A stretch of DNA of 64,000 nucleotides from Psychroflexus torquis ATCC 700755 (GCF_000153485.2 NC_018721.1:3162001-3226000); one strand, 5' to 3'. Positions 9,129-18,240 are shown, numbered from the stretch's first letter. The notes: generated by a model not told the origin, from the letters alone. Numbers and translations are program-made.

Positions 9129-9336
9129 TACCAAATTAGACTTATAATGACGCAATAAATCGTTTTACCGATACGAATTCGGCACAGGCTTTTTTCGCCT
9201 GCTTTTCATCAAAAATAATCACCGTAGCTAAGGCTATGTTAGTTATTTTTGATTTCAATCAATCAAAAAACCTGTGCTGAGCCACGTCATAGTATAACTC
9301 AATTTATTCATACGGCATTATAAATATAATTTGGTA
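9129..9336 (+). mobile_element. MITE copy A, full-length 208 bp form
   Basis: The ends are TACCAAATTA and TAATTTGGTA, part of ~24 bp terminal inverted repeats, with TTA duplicated on both sides (9126-9128, 9337-9339). The interior is nested palindromes (GCACAGG / CCTGTGC; CAAAAATAA / TTATTTTTG). It encodes no transposase. It abuts the IS110 relic that follows. Confidence 0.85.
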
Positions 9337-9546
9337 TTATTTTTATGTTCGTTTAATGCCTGCAAACCTACCTGCCGGCAGGTACAACAAATCTTGCAGA
9401 GATCTTTATCAAAGAATAGTAGCCAAAAGGAAGAGAAAAAATTAGCATTAATTGCGGACTGTAATAAGCTGTTGAACCAAGCTTTTGTAATTGCTAAATC
9501 AGGCACGCCGTATGATGAAAGTTACGTTTCTGTGTTGCCTAAATAA
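9337..9546 (+). pseudogene. IS110-family transposase, C-terminal relic 1
   Basis: The frame encodes CSFNACKP, then LALIADCNKLLNQAFVIAKS and GTPYDESYVSVLPK, the C-terminal region typical of IS110/IS1111 (Transposase_20) proteins. The N-terminal catalytic half is absent and the coding stretch starts at the MITE A junction. A paralogous fragment is at 12690. The IS tail seems to run to about 9665 and supplies the last codons (TKN, stop) of the next minus-strand gene. Confidence 0.75.
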
Positions 9547-9649
9547 ATAGAGAAAAAAAATAAAAAAAGCTCAAAGAATCAGTTTTATGAATCCATGAGC
9601 CTAGAACAATAGGACCTCAAAATTAATGGAAAAAAGAGTTGTTTTTACC

Positions 9650-10462
9650 TCAGTTCTTTGTTACGCGTTCGTGTTTTTTTTTAATTATCGTCTTCAAATC
9701 CGAGTAGAGATAAGTTGAAGCAATTGCCATCGCACCTATTCCTGCTCCAGCTGATTTCCAATTGACTGGATTGAAAATCATGTAAATACCAAAACCAATG
9801 AGAAACAAACAGAAGGGATAAGCGAAAAATCGAATTAGAAATTTCTTTAAAGTCCACTCTTTTTCTGCTTTCTCTGTCTTTTCTTGAAGAGGAATATCTT
9901 TCTTGAGGTCAACAAGGTTTTTGAGAAAAGTGTCAATATTTCTCTTATTCCAACCAAATGAAGCTACAGAACTTAACTTGTTAGGGTCGCAAATACTGTT
10001 CAATAGAAGTCGGTCTTTGTCTTTGATTATGGTAATCATTTCTCCCCAACTGCCTGGCCAATTCCAAGGTCGATATGCTCGGAAAATATTTTTGTTGTTG
10101 GGTTCAATTTGCCATTCATATTCCTTGGCTGTTCTTTCAATGGCTTCGTAAAATTCTTGGTCTGTGTGTTCAACTTTTACTTCTCTAAATCTCAGTCTTC
10201 TTTTTTGAATAAAGTAAAATACTATAGCAGGGATTAACCATGGCCAAGTTGTTGAAATGAGTTCGTCTGCAGATCTCACACCGTCATAACTGTCCGTAAC
10301 GTAGATTTCAAATAATGAGAAAAGAGTAAGTCCTGGAATTAGAAGAATGAAGATCACAATGAAATAGTGGTCAATAGTTTGCCAACGACTTAGTTTCAGC
10401 CGTTTTGTTTGTTTCATTATGTTAATACACTCTTTGTTCATTGGTTTATTTTCATGAAGCAC
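9650..10462 (-). CDS. Membrane protein of unknown function
   Basis: A 270-residue protein I do not recognise. Hydrophobic segments lie near residues 28-50, 69-85 and two in the C-terminal third (about 210-225 and 236-252). Between them is a soluble, tryptophan-rich domain (YRPWNWPGSWGE) that may be cytosolic. The stop falls within the IS110 right-end sequence, so the original C-terminus may have been longer. It is one of a series of single minus-strand genes separated by palindromic spacers. Confidence 0.6.
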   Translation of the reverse strand: MLHENKPMNKECINIMKQTKRLKLSRWQTIDHYFIVIFILLIPGLTLFSLFEIYVTDSYDGVRSADELISTTWPWLIPAIVFYFIQKRRLRFREVKVEHTDQEFYEAIERTAKEYEWQIEPNNKNIFRAYRPWNWPGSWGEMITIIKDKDRLLLNSICDPNKLSSVASFGWNKRNIDTFLKNLVDLKKDIPLQEKTEKAEKEWTLKKFLIRFFAYPFCLFLIGFGIYMIFNPVNWKSAGAGIGAMAIASTYLYSDLKTIIKKKHERVTKN

Positions 10463-10471
10463 AATGTTTAG

Positions 10472-10506
10472 CTAAACGCATGCGTCCCGTAGGGCATGGT
10501 GTTTAG
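10472..10506. repeat. Palindromic spacer between two orphan genes
   Basis: CTAAAC-GCATGC (10472-10483) pairs with GGCATG-GT-GTTTAG (10493-10506) around a short loop, with unpaired bases in the stem. It fills most of the 74-bp gap between two minus-strand genes. The stem with bulges resembles integron attC folds, but no consensus match is claimed. Confidence 0.5.
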
Positions 10507-10536
10507 GTTTTGTTGTGTGGTCGGCTTTTATTTTTT

Positions 10537-11076
10537 TCAATCTATTGGTTTCCATTTTCCTTTCTTGAAAAATAAGTTGTGAAATTTTGGCGAGTTAAAC
10601 ACCAAATAAAAACTCCAAGCATTTCTGTATGTTGTCGGATTACTTGTCAAAATATGTTGAGTGGGTTGTTCCATTTCAATTATAAGTCGTTCTGAGTTAT
10701 AATTCTTAGGGTCGGTCGTTTTGATAGTCCCTTGATAGGTTTTTAATGTTTTCTGTTTGTCCGTGACGTAGAAATAAATAGAGTCTGCATCAGTAATTTC
10801 AAATCTAAAATGGTTGTATTGCCAATCAGTTTGTTCGCCTCTAAAATAATCTCTATTAACTACATATTCTCCATAATAGTCATCTTTGTTTAACTCTGTT
10901 TTTGAGGTCAACCAATTAATAATACCTACGAGCAATATAAGTCCAAATATTCCTAGCCAAATAAAACCAAGTATTTTTCCAATCAACAATTTTCTGGATA
11001 GTAACCAAGCTATTAATAGTATTCCTGTTAATGGAACAAGAATGAAAATCAAGAATAAGTTAAATCCAAAGCCCAT
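10537..11076 (-). CDS. Membrane-anchored protein of unknown function
   Basis: A 179-residue protein. Two N-terminal hydrophobic helices (about residues 3-25 and 30-55) precede a soluble domain containing YYGEYVVNRDYF and a beta-rich region that ends FFKKGKWKPID. The family is common in Bacteroidetes as unannotated ORFs, but I cannot name it. The ATG at 11076 is the natural start. It stands alone, with palindromic spacers on both sides. Confidence 0.6.
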   Translation of the reverse strand: MGFGFNLFLIFILVPLTGILLIAWLLSRKLLIGKILGFIWLGIFGLILLVGIINWLTSKTELNKDDYYGEYVVNRDYFRGEQTDWQYNHFRFEITDADSIYFYVTDKQKTLKTYQGTIKTTDPKNYNSERLIIEMEQPTQHILTSNPTTYRNAWSFYLVFNSPKFHNLFFKKGKWKPID

Positions 11077-11414
11077 ATCAATTTCTTAGGTGTCTTTTTT
11101 TAGTGGCAGCATAACGACCTGGCTATGGTTAGTGCTGGGTTGAAAAGTAGTGAACTTTTGAAAAAGCACTCAGCCAAACTTTTTATTTTATCTTCTTATC
11201 GGTAAAGTCAAATCAAAAAAATGGCGGTCTTCTCAAATCTACCCTAGCTTTTAAACTTAACACTTTCCGCCCTATTTGTTTAAGCCGTTGTTGAACATAG
11301 GCTTTTGCGTTCTGCTTATCAATTCCCTCGTATTGAGTGGTATATTCGCAATTCATTATTTTTGGAAATTAATAATTCGTCAAGCTAAATTCGACAGTTG
11401 GATTTTCAACTCCC
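11077..11414. other. Gene-free spacer with cassette-like repeats
   Basis: No coding gene is convincing here. The stretch GACCTGGCTATGGTTAGTG followed by CTGGG near 11120 faces GCACTCAGCC near 11175 as an imperfect inverted pair. GGCGG (11223-11227) faces CCGCC (11268-11272). This repeated style of spacer separates the orphan genes of this region. Confidence 0.35.
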
Positions 11415-11795
11415 TTAAATGCCCTTTAGATTTTGTTTTTTTCCGTTTAGTATCTCAATAACTTTTTTCGCTTTCTCAAAATCCGCATCTATCAGCCATA
11501 TTTTTAAATTCTGATTTGCCATTTCGACTTCCAGATTTGCTTTATCCTTAAACTTTCCACCTCCTGCGATTCCAGTAAATAAGTCCACAATAATGGTGAA
11601 AGTTGAAAATAACCAATTCGTTTTTTCTGCATTTAATTTGACTTTTTTTATATGTCCGAATGAGTAGATTCCACTGTTTTTGGGTTCGGAAGCATCAATA
11701 ATTTCAAACTCGTTCTGATTCAGAATTATTTTAAGTTCAGGTTTATTTCTTAATTCAACAGTTTCTTTCATTTTGCAGTCTTTTAGCTTATGCAC
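11415..11795 (-). CDS. Small protein of unknown function
   Basis: Up to 126 residues; the Met at residue 9 (MKETVELRN) is an equally good start. The only marked feature is a short hydrophobic stretch, LFSTFTIIVDLFTGIAGGG (about residues 63-81), between beta-rich parts, reminiscent of a membrane-associated PH-like fold. It stands alone; downstream and upstream spacers carry inverted repeats. Function unknown. Confidence 0.55.
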   Translation of the reverse strand: MHKLKDCKMKETVELRNKPELKIILNQNEFEIIDASEPKNSGIYSFGHIKKVKLNAEKTNWLFSTFTIIVDLFTGIAGGGKFKDKANLEVEMANQNLKIWLIDADFEKAKKVIEILNGKKQNLKGI

Positions 11796-11812
11796 AACTT
11801 GATGTGTATAAT

Positions 11813-11940
11813 CAGGTAACTAATTTAGTAAACAAATACGGACTAGAGAAAATTCGGAAGGAATTTCCAGATAAGCAGTGTCCAAAGCAACTCGCCAGAA
11901 CGACCCTATCGGTCTGGTTAATTATATAACGAGTTACCTG
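11813..11940. repeat. 128-bp palindromic intergenic repeat
   Basis: Perfect outer arms CAGGTAACT (11813-11821) and AGTTACCTG (11932-11940) enclose a spacer with an inner bulged hairpin, CCAGA-ACG-ACC with GGTCTGG near 11895-11917. The left ~64 bp recurs at 14575-14637 (GTAACTAA, AACTAGAGAAAAT, GAAGGAATTT). The layout of outer arms plus bulged inner stem is like an attC site, though the core sequence differs. Confidence 0.6.
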
Positions 11941-11947
11941 CTGTACT

Positions 11948-12478
11948 TTATTTTCTTTTTTTCAGATGCCACTCGGTTAATTTCCAATCTTCGTCTTCAT
12001 CAATACGATAATCAAAATTCCGAATATGGTCTTCTCGTTCTATTAAGTCAGTAAGAAAGTCATTCGTAATTACTGGGTTAAAAATCCGCCATATTAATTC
12101 GCGAGTTTTATTCCCCGTAATTCTTGCGAGAAAAAGTCCGTTTGGTTTTTTCTTATCAGCTCCTTTTATTTTGTCATCGAGAAAATCGCCAAATTTGTCC
12201 AATATTTCAACTTCTTCTCGTGATGGCATTCCATTTTCGATTAGCTTTTCACATTGCACCATTACCGAACAATGCCAAACAAAAACTTCTTTCGGTTTAA
12301 ATTCTGATAAACTTTTATTCACAACTGCAATACCTGGCAATCCATCTGTATTAAAATTGAGAACTTGATACTGTTGCTTTGGAATTATGACTCTAAAATC
12401 TTTGTCTTTAACCATTCTGATAGGTATTTCAGGTAACCGTATGGATAACACAATAAGTTGCGCTATCCATTTTATCAA
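11948..12478 (-). CDS. DUF695-like protein
   Basis: A 176-residue protein resembling the DUF695 family. Family-like blocks are VVNKSLSEFKPKEVFVWHCS, ENGMPSREEVEILDKFGDFL, LFLARITGNKTRELIWRIFN and the acidic FDYRIDEDEDWKLTEWHL. DUF695 proteins have no established biochemical role and are often orphan genes in accessory regions. It lies 7 bp beyond the 128-bp palindrome, as a cassette gene would. It appears intact. Confidence 0.65.
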   Translation of the reverse strand: MIKWIAQLIVLSIRLPEIPIRMVKDKDFRVIIPKQQYQVLNFNTDGLPGIAVVNKSLSEFKPKEVFVWHCSVMVQCEKLIENGMPSREEVEILDKFGDFLDDKIKGADKKKPNGLFLARITGNKTRELIWRIFNPVITNDFLTDLIEREDHIRNFDYRIDEDEDWKLTEWHLKKRK

Positions 12479-12689
12479 ATAATTAACATAAGAACTTTTT
12501 ATCGTCTTACTATTTTTAACATTAAAGACATGCTTTAATAAACTATGAAATCTCAGGAGTAATTAAACTACCTCTCAAATCACAATATTAGAGTACACTC
12601 TATTATAAATGCTTAAAGAATAACCTATTAGCACTTATAGATACGTTGAATTATAGCAACTAATAGGCAACCAAAAACTTTGCAATTTA

Positions 12690-12944
12690 TTATTTATGTG
12701 CAGTTTTAATGCTTGTAAATACAACAAGGCTTGTAGAGATCTTTATGAAAGAATAGTAGCCAAAGGAAAGAGCAAAAAAACAGCACTAATTGCGGTATGT
12801 AATATGCTATTAAAACATGCCTTTGCCATTGCAAAATCAGGGTTGATGTATGATAAAGAATATAAAAGTACTCTAGTAAAAATTAATGAGTTTTTACTTG
12901 TTTTTCGCCACAGTACTTTGTTGGCAAATCGTTATTTTATGTAG
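12690..12944 (+). pseudogene. IS110-family transposase, C-terminal relic 2
   Basis: From 12690 the frame reads MCSFNACKYNKACRDLYERI, then TALIAVCNMLLKHAFAIAKS, the C-terminal signature of IS110-family transposases. The real protein would end near YKSTLVKI; the frame runs on through the right-end sequence (CACAGTACTTTGTTG near 12910), which resembles CTCAGTTCTTTGTTA near 9650. The N-terminal half is missing. Between 12479 and 12690 I see nothing. Confidence 0.75.
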
Positions 12945-13434
12945 TTTGTCCGTTTAAAATTCTTTTCAGGTCATTAATAGACTTTTCCTTTTCGCTATTA
13001 AATCCGTAATGGACTAATCCAATTCCAAACGCAATCATAATTAAGGGAAAAATCAATAGAAAAGGATTCGTTCCTTGATTTACAACTCCTATAATCCCCA
13101 TAACAAATGCAAATCCGATGAAAGTCAGCCAAAATATCATAAATACAATTACAAAAGTGTTAACTTTAAGATTCGCAATTAATTTTGTTCCGTTTATATT
13201 TGATTGAATTTGACCTTTAATTTGAGGAAGGAATGAATTTCGTCCAGTTATTATTCGTTGTATTTCAAACCTGTCTTGCTCAAAAATTCCTTCAAAAAGT
13301 TTGTTTTCTTTCGGTTTATTAAATCCAATAGTCAGTCCTTTTTTTGCTCGAATATTTTCCGTCAAGATTTTTCTAACTTCCGGATTGGAAAGTGTTGTCA
13401 ATATTTCAATTTTATCTGATGGAATTATCTTCAT
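12937..13434 (-). CDS. Membrane protein of unknown function
   Basis: A 165-residue protein. A soluble N-terminal half (ILTENIRAKKGLTIGFNKPK, then FEGIFEQDRFEIQRIITGRN) precedes two hydrophobic helices (about residues 95-115 and 122-142) and a short charged tail (EKEKSINDLKRIL). The pattern of a small domain facing the cytosol and two helices is frequent among flavobacterial orphan genes. The 3' end overlaps the IS110 relic frame by a few bases. Confidence 0.6.
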   Translation of the reverse strand: MKIIPSDKIEILTTLSNPEVRKILTENIRAKKGLTIGFNKPKENKLFEGIFEQDRFEIQRIITGRNSFLPQIKGQIQSNINGTKLIANLKVNTFVIVFMIFWLTFIGFAFVMGIIGVVNQGTNPFLLIFPLIMIAFGIGLVHYGFNSEKEKSINDLKRILNGQTT

Positions 13435-13461
13435 TTAATTTTTCTCAAATGTTTGCCAACA

Positions 13462-13735
13462 TCAGTATAAACCCTATTCAAATCTTCATTATAGGGTATA
13501 TATCTATTTAGAACGTTGTTTCGTTTTCATCTAAACTAACACTTTCATTTATAATATCCAACGAACTATTTATCAATCACTAAAACTAGAGCATATCATC
13601 CAGCGTTTATTCGTAAAGCCATTGTATTATGGGTTTATCTTCTTATGAGGGTTTAAATGAATTGATTTTAAAATAACTAATCAGTTAAGGTCACCCATAA
13701 CATCTATCGAAATGATTGTTTTTCAGTTTAAATTT
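13462..13735. repeat. Degenerate ~275 bp repeat, copy 2
   Basis: Same block as 8634-8910, including the opening hairpin around ATAAACCCTATTCAAATCTT, ATGGGTTTATCTTCTTATGA and the LRSPITSIEMIVFQF frame. It diverges from copy 1 at many positions, so the duplication is old. No intact ORF remains. Confidence 0.55.
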
Positions 13736-13766
13736 TACTTTTCTAACACTATAAAAACTTTGGATT

Positions 13767-13801
13767 TAACATTTAGTAGCTATTTGCTCCGCTAGATGTT
13801 A
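13767..13801. repeat. Palindromic spacer 3' of an orphan gene
   Basis: TAACATTTAG (13767-13776) pairs with CTAGATGTTA (13792-13801), 9 of 10 pairs, just downstream of the gene ending at 13830. It could serve as a terminator stem, but no T-run follows; it matches the spacer pattern of the region. Confidence 0.45.
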
Positions 13802-13829
13802 CCCACTGTTATTTCGTTATATTGATCTT

Positions 13830-14492
13830 TTAATTATTTTTTATCCTTCTATTTACTTCTTTTTTAAGTCCATCATTCTTAATATTAATATCGTACCCAT
13901 ATTTATCAAGCCAATCCTTTTTAGCTCGTTGATATTCCCTCATTACCTCTGGCAAAGTTGACAAATAGGCCCGTATTAAATTTCTTAATCTTGGCAAGCC
14001 CGTTAACCCTTCGGAATCCGTTATGATAGATTCGATTAACGAGTTATCAAGACGCTCGATAATAGATTGCGCATAGTAAACCCTGGTTAATGACTTTGCA
14101 AATTCAAATTCTACGTTATCTATTATATTTGAGTTGAGATATGTTTGATATGCCGTTGAACGTAGGAGCGGTGTCTGTAACCCTTTCCAATTTGTTAAAT
14201 CACTACCATCTAGTTGCATCCAATTGGAATCGCTTAGTTTTCTTAAGCTATCAATTTCTGTCAGCAAATTAGTATGATATTCAAATATAGATTCAATTCT
14301 GATATGATTATACCTCATTTCGGAAGCAATATATTGTATGGAAATTTCCAGAGTTTCTGCATCTTTTTGTGTTTCTCGATATTCTGTAAGCCAGAAAGCA
14401 AAAAAGACACTTAGAAAAATTAGGAAGCCTTGGATTAAATGATCGCTCACCCTTTGGCTTATCTTCAATTTAATTTTTTTATATTTTGTCAT
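13830..14492 (-). CDS. Single-pass membrane protein of unknown function
   Basis: A 220-residue protein. A basic N-terminus (KYKKIKLKI) is followed by one hydrophobic helix, LIQGFLIFLSVFFAFWLTEY (about residues 19-38), and then a long helical soluble region with ESIFEYHTNLLTEIDSLRKL. The layout resembles DUF6090-type flavobacterial proteins, but the match is too loose to assign. Palindromic spacer sequence lies downstream, and a copy of the 11.8 kb repeat lies upstream. Confidence 0.55.
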   Translation of the reverse strand: MTKYKKIKLKISQRVSDHLIQGFLIFLSVFFAFWLTEYRETQKDAETLEISIQYIASEMRYNHIRIESIFEYHTNLLTEIDSLRKLSDSNWMQLDGSDLTNWKGLQTPLLRSTAYQTYLNSNIIDNVEFEFAKSLTRVYYAQSIIERLDNSLIESIITDSEGLTGLPRLRNLIRAYLSTLPEVMREYQRAKKDWLDKYGYDINIKNDGLKKEVNRRIKNN

Positions 14493-14574
14493 AAATCAAT
14501 TTTGTTTTTGCCTGTGTTGAACAACCTAATTTTTAATAAGGGGCAACTTGATAAGTATGGTTAGTTTACGTGGT

Positions 14575-14637
14575 TAAGTAACTAAATTAATAAACAAAGA
14601 TGAACTAGAGAAAATTTTGAAGGAATTTTCAAATTAG
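14575..14637. repeat. Second copy of the 11.8 kb intergenic repeat (half)
   Basis: This stretch matches 11814-11877 (GTAACTAA, then AACTAGAGAAAAT and GAAGGAATTT). The mate of the outer arm is not evident, so the copy is partial. The remainder of the 14493-15010 gap holds only MITE B. Confidence 0.5.
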
Positions 14638-14832
14638 ACGACAACAAACAATGACTCACAGACATTGTTATGCATTTTTATTTCATTTAAATAGTATTTT
14701 ACATGTTTGTTTTTAGGGTTTTAAATAGAGTTCTATTTGCAAAAGGGGGACTAAGTTTATAATCCTCCATTTCAAATGCGCATTCAGTCAAGTATGATCG
14801 TAAATATATTCACCCTACATATACGCTTCCGA

Positions 14833-14925
14833 TTATTATTTTTGATAAAAAGCAGGCGAAAAAAGCCTGTGCCGAATTCGTTTCGGTAAAACGATTTATT
14901 GCGACATTATAGGTTTAATTTGGTA
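14833..14925 (-). mobile_element. MITE copy B, truncated
   Basis: Half of the MITE in reverse orientation: ATTTTTGAT, the GCAGGCGAAAAAAGCCTGTG palindrome, GAATTCGTTTCGG and the terminal TAATTTGGTA (14916-14925). The other terminus is absent. Confidence 0.75.
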
Positions 14926-15010
14926 TAAAACTCTATTCAATTATCCAAATTCACAAAACCAGTCTAATGGGTAGTCAAAATTTAATATCTTGGGTTTAAA
15001 TTTAGGTTTC

Positions 15011-15744
15011 ATGTGTTTCCATACCTCTCAAATCCAAAAGGTAGAGCAAATCGAAAAGCAATATAAGGTCAAACTCAGCGATGAAAGTCAGCGTGGGCTT
15101 TTCGACCAGCCCTGTTACCATATCAATGGGTTTACACATTCGCAATTTCTTATCATCCCACAAGAGAAACCTAGTGTCCTAGCTGTAGCGACTTGGGGCA
15201 TTGCTCCAGAAAACAAAAAAGTAAGTGAGCTAAAAAAGCCTATTATAAAAATGCGGTAAAGTTTGGAGGTGGCCTTAATGCAAGAGCTGAGAAGGCTTTT
15301 GAGCACTTTCTATATAGACCATCCATTTATTCAAAGCGTTGTATTGTTCCTGTTTCTGCCTTTTTTGAGCCTCACGATCTTAAAGGTAAAAAGTATCCAT
15401 TTGTGTTTAAGCCTAAGTTAAAAGGTTCGTTATCCCTTGCAGGGTTATATACTCGCATAGACAATAAAGTCACCTTTACTATACTAACTCAAGAGGCTTC
15501 TCCTTTGTTTGCTAAAATCCATAACAAAAAGAATCGTCAACCTGTTATTTTAAATATTGAGCAAGTCAATCAGTGGTTGGATGATGACTTAAAGGAAGAG
15601 GGGATTTCAAATCTACTAAAAGCTCACTTTGGTGAGGATCAACTTGAGACCCATACAGTCAGCACCGATCTCTTTCATCCAAAAGTCAATTCTGATGTGG
15701 AAGAGATTTTGGATAGGGTAGAGTATAGGGAGTTGAAAGTTTAG
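15011..15744 (+). pseudogene. SRAP (HMCES/YedK-like) protein, frameshifted
   Basis: SRAP proteins cross-link to abasic sites in single-stranded DNA through the cysteine after the initiator Met. Here MCFHTSQ starts at 15011, exposing Cys2. LNARAEKA supplies the active-site Asn, SAFFEPH the Glu, and THTVSTDLFHPKVN the His. The frame breaks near 15235-15245: after KKVSELKK a one-base loss shifts into KP and a stop, while the intended YYKNAVKFGGGLNARAE continues in another frame to the stop at 15744. The enzyme is therefore probably dead unless the base is a sequence error. Confidence 0.8.
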
Positions 15745-16291
15745 GTTGAAAATAAGACTATAAGACCCTCCTCTACATAAATCAACGGCTTATTAATGGG
15801 TAAATATAAAAGCTGATGAAAAAAATTATTCCACCAATTAAATTTACTCGATTTACTTCAAAAATAATTCTTTAGGAATAAGTGGATTTTATAAGTTCAT
15901 AACTTTCATGATAATTCTTATAAAAAAATAGAAGTTCATCATTATTAACTATTAATACTTTATTATTGCTAATTAAACGTTAAAAAAATAAAATTATTTT
16001 ATACACATTTATTTCATTTATTTTAAGATTTTTAAAACCTATTTTTAGTGTCTATTGATTGATTTTACTGATAATAACAGTAATAAACACTTATTTTAAA
16101 GTAGTCTATAATTATATTTATTAATTGTTAAATTAAATATATTGTGTTAAAATTTATTTAAGACTAATTTCTGGTTTTAAATTTATGGAAAATAAAGCAT
16201 TAATCATGAAAAAACTCATTAGAGCACCTTCGAACAAAAATAGTGTTGGGCCCTTATTAAAAAATTTTAAAACCTAAAAAATAATAGAATT
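15745..16291. other. Very AT-rich gene-free region with a 23-codon ORF
   Basis: About 550 bp of extremely AT-rich DNA. The first ~70 bp (GACCCTCCTCTACATAAATC) is shared with 19050-19075. A short ORF at 16206-16277 encodes MKKLIRAPSNKNSVGPLLKN plus FKT and ends 14 bp before the next gene. It could be a leader peptide, but there is no supporting signal beyond position. Confidence 0.35.
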
Positions 16292-17833
16292 ATGAAGAAT
16301 TTACTTAAAACTTTCAGTTTTTTTACGGCTTGTATTGCAATGATTTTCTTATACTCCTGTGATCAGGATGATACTGATGCAATAGAACAAGAACAAGGTG
16401 GTATTGAATTTTTATTTACCGGTGACAGAGTAAGTAATGGTGATACTGGTAATAGAGTAGGCGATGGCAATAGTGATGATGCTAAAAATGGTGAATCTTG
16501 TGATTTGGCTTTAGCCTCCTATGCCGTAATTGAAATGGCTGGTGTTAGCTACACCATCGACCTTAGGGAATGGGGAGATAATGTTAAAACAGACTTGATA
16601 GAACTCGATCCGGGTAGCTATGAAGTAACTAGTTGTCAGCTTTATGACGCAGATGATAATCCGCTCTACGCTACACCTACACAAGGTAGTGAATTCGGTC
16701 AATTTGTTGATAAGCCGTTACCTTTCGACGTCATTGTAGAAAATTTCAGAAAAATTGAATATGAATTGGAAGTGCTTTGTGTGGAGGAATTCACACCGCC
16801 TCAATTTGGTTTTGTCTTTTGGGATATAAGCATAAAAGAAGTGAAAAATTTATGCATATTTGCTAACTTTTGTGATCCTGAAGATGGACATGAAGTAGCT
16901 ACATTAGAGGCCTTTATTTATCCAAATGAAAATGAAACTACAGAATCAGATTTAATCTGGAGTGGCTCAGCTGATGGTGATTTTAATACTGGAGATGTGT
17001 CTAACGAACTTCTTTGCTTGAAATTTCCTTATGACCCTAGTATACCTACTGTAGATCAGTCTTATTTCATAGAGCTATTTGTAAACGGTGTGCCATTCCA
17101 AGGAACTATGCCGCTGGATAGAGTTGACATGGTCAATGATGAAAAAGACTACCTTCACCTCAATGAAAATTGTGTTGGAGATTTTGACGTATTTAGTAAT
17201 TCCTATAATATTGCTTGGGAGGACCTCAATGATAACGATGGTGGCAACGATTGTGATTACAATGATTTTATTATAAACACAACGACTTCTACTGATATCA
17301 ATACAGGTTTCTTGAATTTCAAATTTGAGCCAATGGCTAGAGGTGGTGGTTATGACCACGCTTTCAAATTTTGGTTACCTGGTACAGGCTATGTGATTTC
17401 AGGTGACGCTGCAAGTGTACAAGAACAATCTGGGAATACAATGGTAGTTGTTTATACAAATACAAATCAAGCATTTAACCCCAATCAAAATTTCATAAAT
17501 ACCCGTTGTAATGGGGTTGTTGGTAGTGGTGTTGAAAAAAACGTTACTATTGAAAGTGCACCATCAAATTTCACTTTTTATCTACTCAATCCTTTCGACG
17601 CCAATCTCAATGTAACTGGTGGCGGATCCAATTATGATTTAACTATTGGAAATCTTTTCGATCCATCCACTTTTATAAAAGATGGGCAGGAAATGCGAAA
17701 TGGGTTGATAACTGATATGAACTGGAAATGGGTTAAAGAAGGTATTGACATAAGAACTGTGTATGGAACTAATTTCGAAACTAATTTCATTCCTGTAAAC
17801 AATATACAGGATCTATATGAAAATTGTCCATAA
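16292..17833 (+). CDS. LruC/DUF4114-like surface lipoprotein
   Basis: A 513-residue exported lipoprotein. The signal peptide ends in a lipobox LYSC with Cys23 as the lipidated residue. A Ca-binding-like motif typical of LruC/DUF4842 and DUF4114 domains, WEDLNDNDGGNDCDYNDFII, sits near residues 309-328. The N-terminal region has several cysteines that may pair. The following blocks (FKFEPMARGGGYDHAFKFWL) fit LruC domains. It is probably displayed on the outer membrane; the ligand is unknown. A Rho-independent terminator follows, so it is likely a single-gene unit. Confidence 0.65.
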   Translation: MKNLLKTFSFFTACIAMIFLYSCDQDDTDAIEQEQGGIEFLFTGDRVSNGDTGNRVGDGNSDDAKNGESCDLALASYAVIEMAGVSYTIDLREWGDNVKTDLIELDPGSYEVTSCQLYDADDNPLYATPTQGSEFGQFVDKPLPFDVIVENFRKIEYELEVLCVEEFTPPQFGFVFWDISIKEVKNLCIFANFCDPEDGHEVATLEAFIYPNENETTESDLIWSGSADGDFNTGDVSNELLCLKFPYDPSIPTVDQSYFIELFVNGVPFQGTMPLDRVDMVNDEKDYLHLNENCVGDFDVFSNSYNIAWEDLNDNDGGNDCDYNDFIINTTTSTDINTGFLNFKFEPMARGGGYDHAFKFWLPGTGYVISGDAASVQEQSGNTMVVVYTNTNQAFNPNQNFINTRCNGVVGSGVEKNVTIESAPSNFTFYLLNPFDANLNVTGGGSNYDLTIGNLFDPSTFIKDGQEMRNGLITDMNWKWVKEGIDIRTVYGTNFETNFIPVNNIQDLYENCP

Positions 17834-17894
17834 GACATAGGGCAATACGATAGATTATAGAAGAGGCTGTCAGAAAAGTCTCTTTAAGGAAAAA

Positions 17895-17927
17895 AGAAGG
17901 CTGCTTTTTTAGTAGCCTTCTTTTTTT
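17895..17927 (+). terminator. Rho-independent terminator after the LruC-like gene
   Basis: GAAGGCTGC and GTAGCCTTC form the stem around TTTTTTA, followed by seven T. It lies about 60 bp after the stop at 17833. Confidence 0.8.
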
Positions 17928-18047
17928 ATAGGTTTAAATTGGCATTAACCAAATAATGGGGCAAAAAAAATAGATATAAACCCAAATGAAAAAACATATA
18001 GACTCTATGTGTGATAAAGAAGTCTTTCTTTCTTTCATTTATTATTT

Positions 18048-18240
18048 TTAAATGATCTTCTCGCCTACGATTCCTACTAAAAATCCAAGAGTGGCACCAA
18101 GTGATGTGAGATAATTATTTTCTAACTTACTCTCGGGTATTATATCATTTATCAATAAATACAATATACCTCCACTAGAAAACGTCATAAGGTGAGCAGT
18201 AATTACTGTGACTCAAGCAAGTCCTGAAAATAAAATGATT
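18048..18240 (-). pseudogene. ZIP-family metal transporter, C-terminal fragment
   Basis: The minus strand reads GLA, stop, VTVITAHLMTFSSGGILYLL then INDIIPESKLENN and SLGATLGFLVGIVGEKII, stop at 18048-18050. FSSGGILYLLINDIIPES is the C-terminal membrane helix typical of ZIP (ZupT-like) divalent metal transporters. An in-frame TGA and the missing N-terminal helices show decay. Confidence 0.65.

Noticed and set aside
9129..9336. MITE copies as small RNAs or terminators
   Set aside because: The 3-bp target duplications and clean gene disruptions show mobility; stem structure alone is expected of a MITE.
11276..11461. Plus-strand frame over the spacer and the small gene
   Set aside because: Overlaps the 3' end of the minus-strand gene and repeated spacer sequence; composition not protein-like.
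15011..15744. SRAP gene as two separate proteins
   Set aside because: The two frames are halves of one domain with active-site residues split between them, so one frameshifted gene is the better reading.
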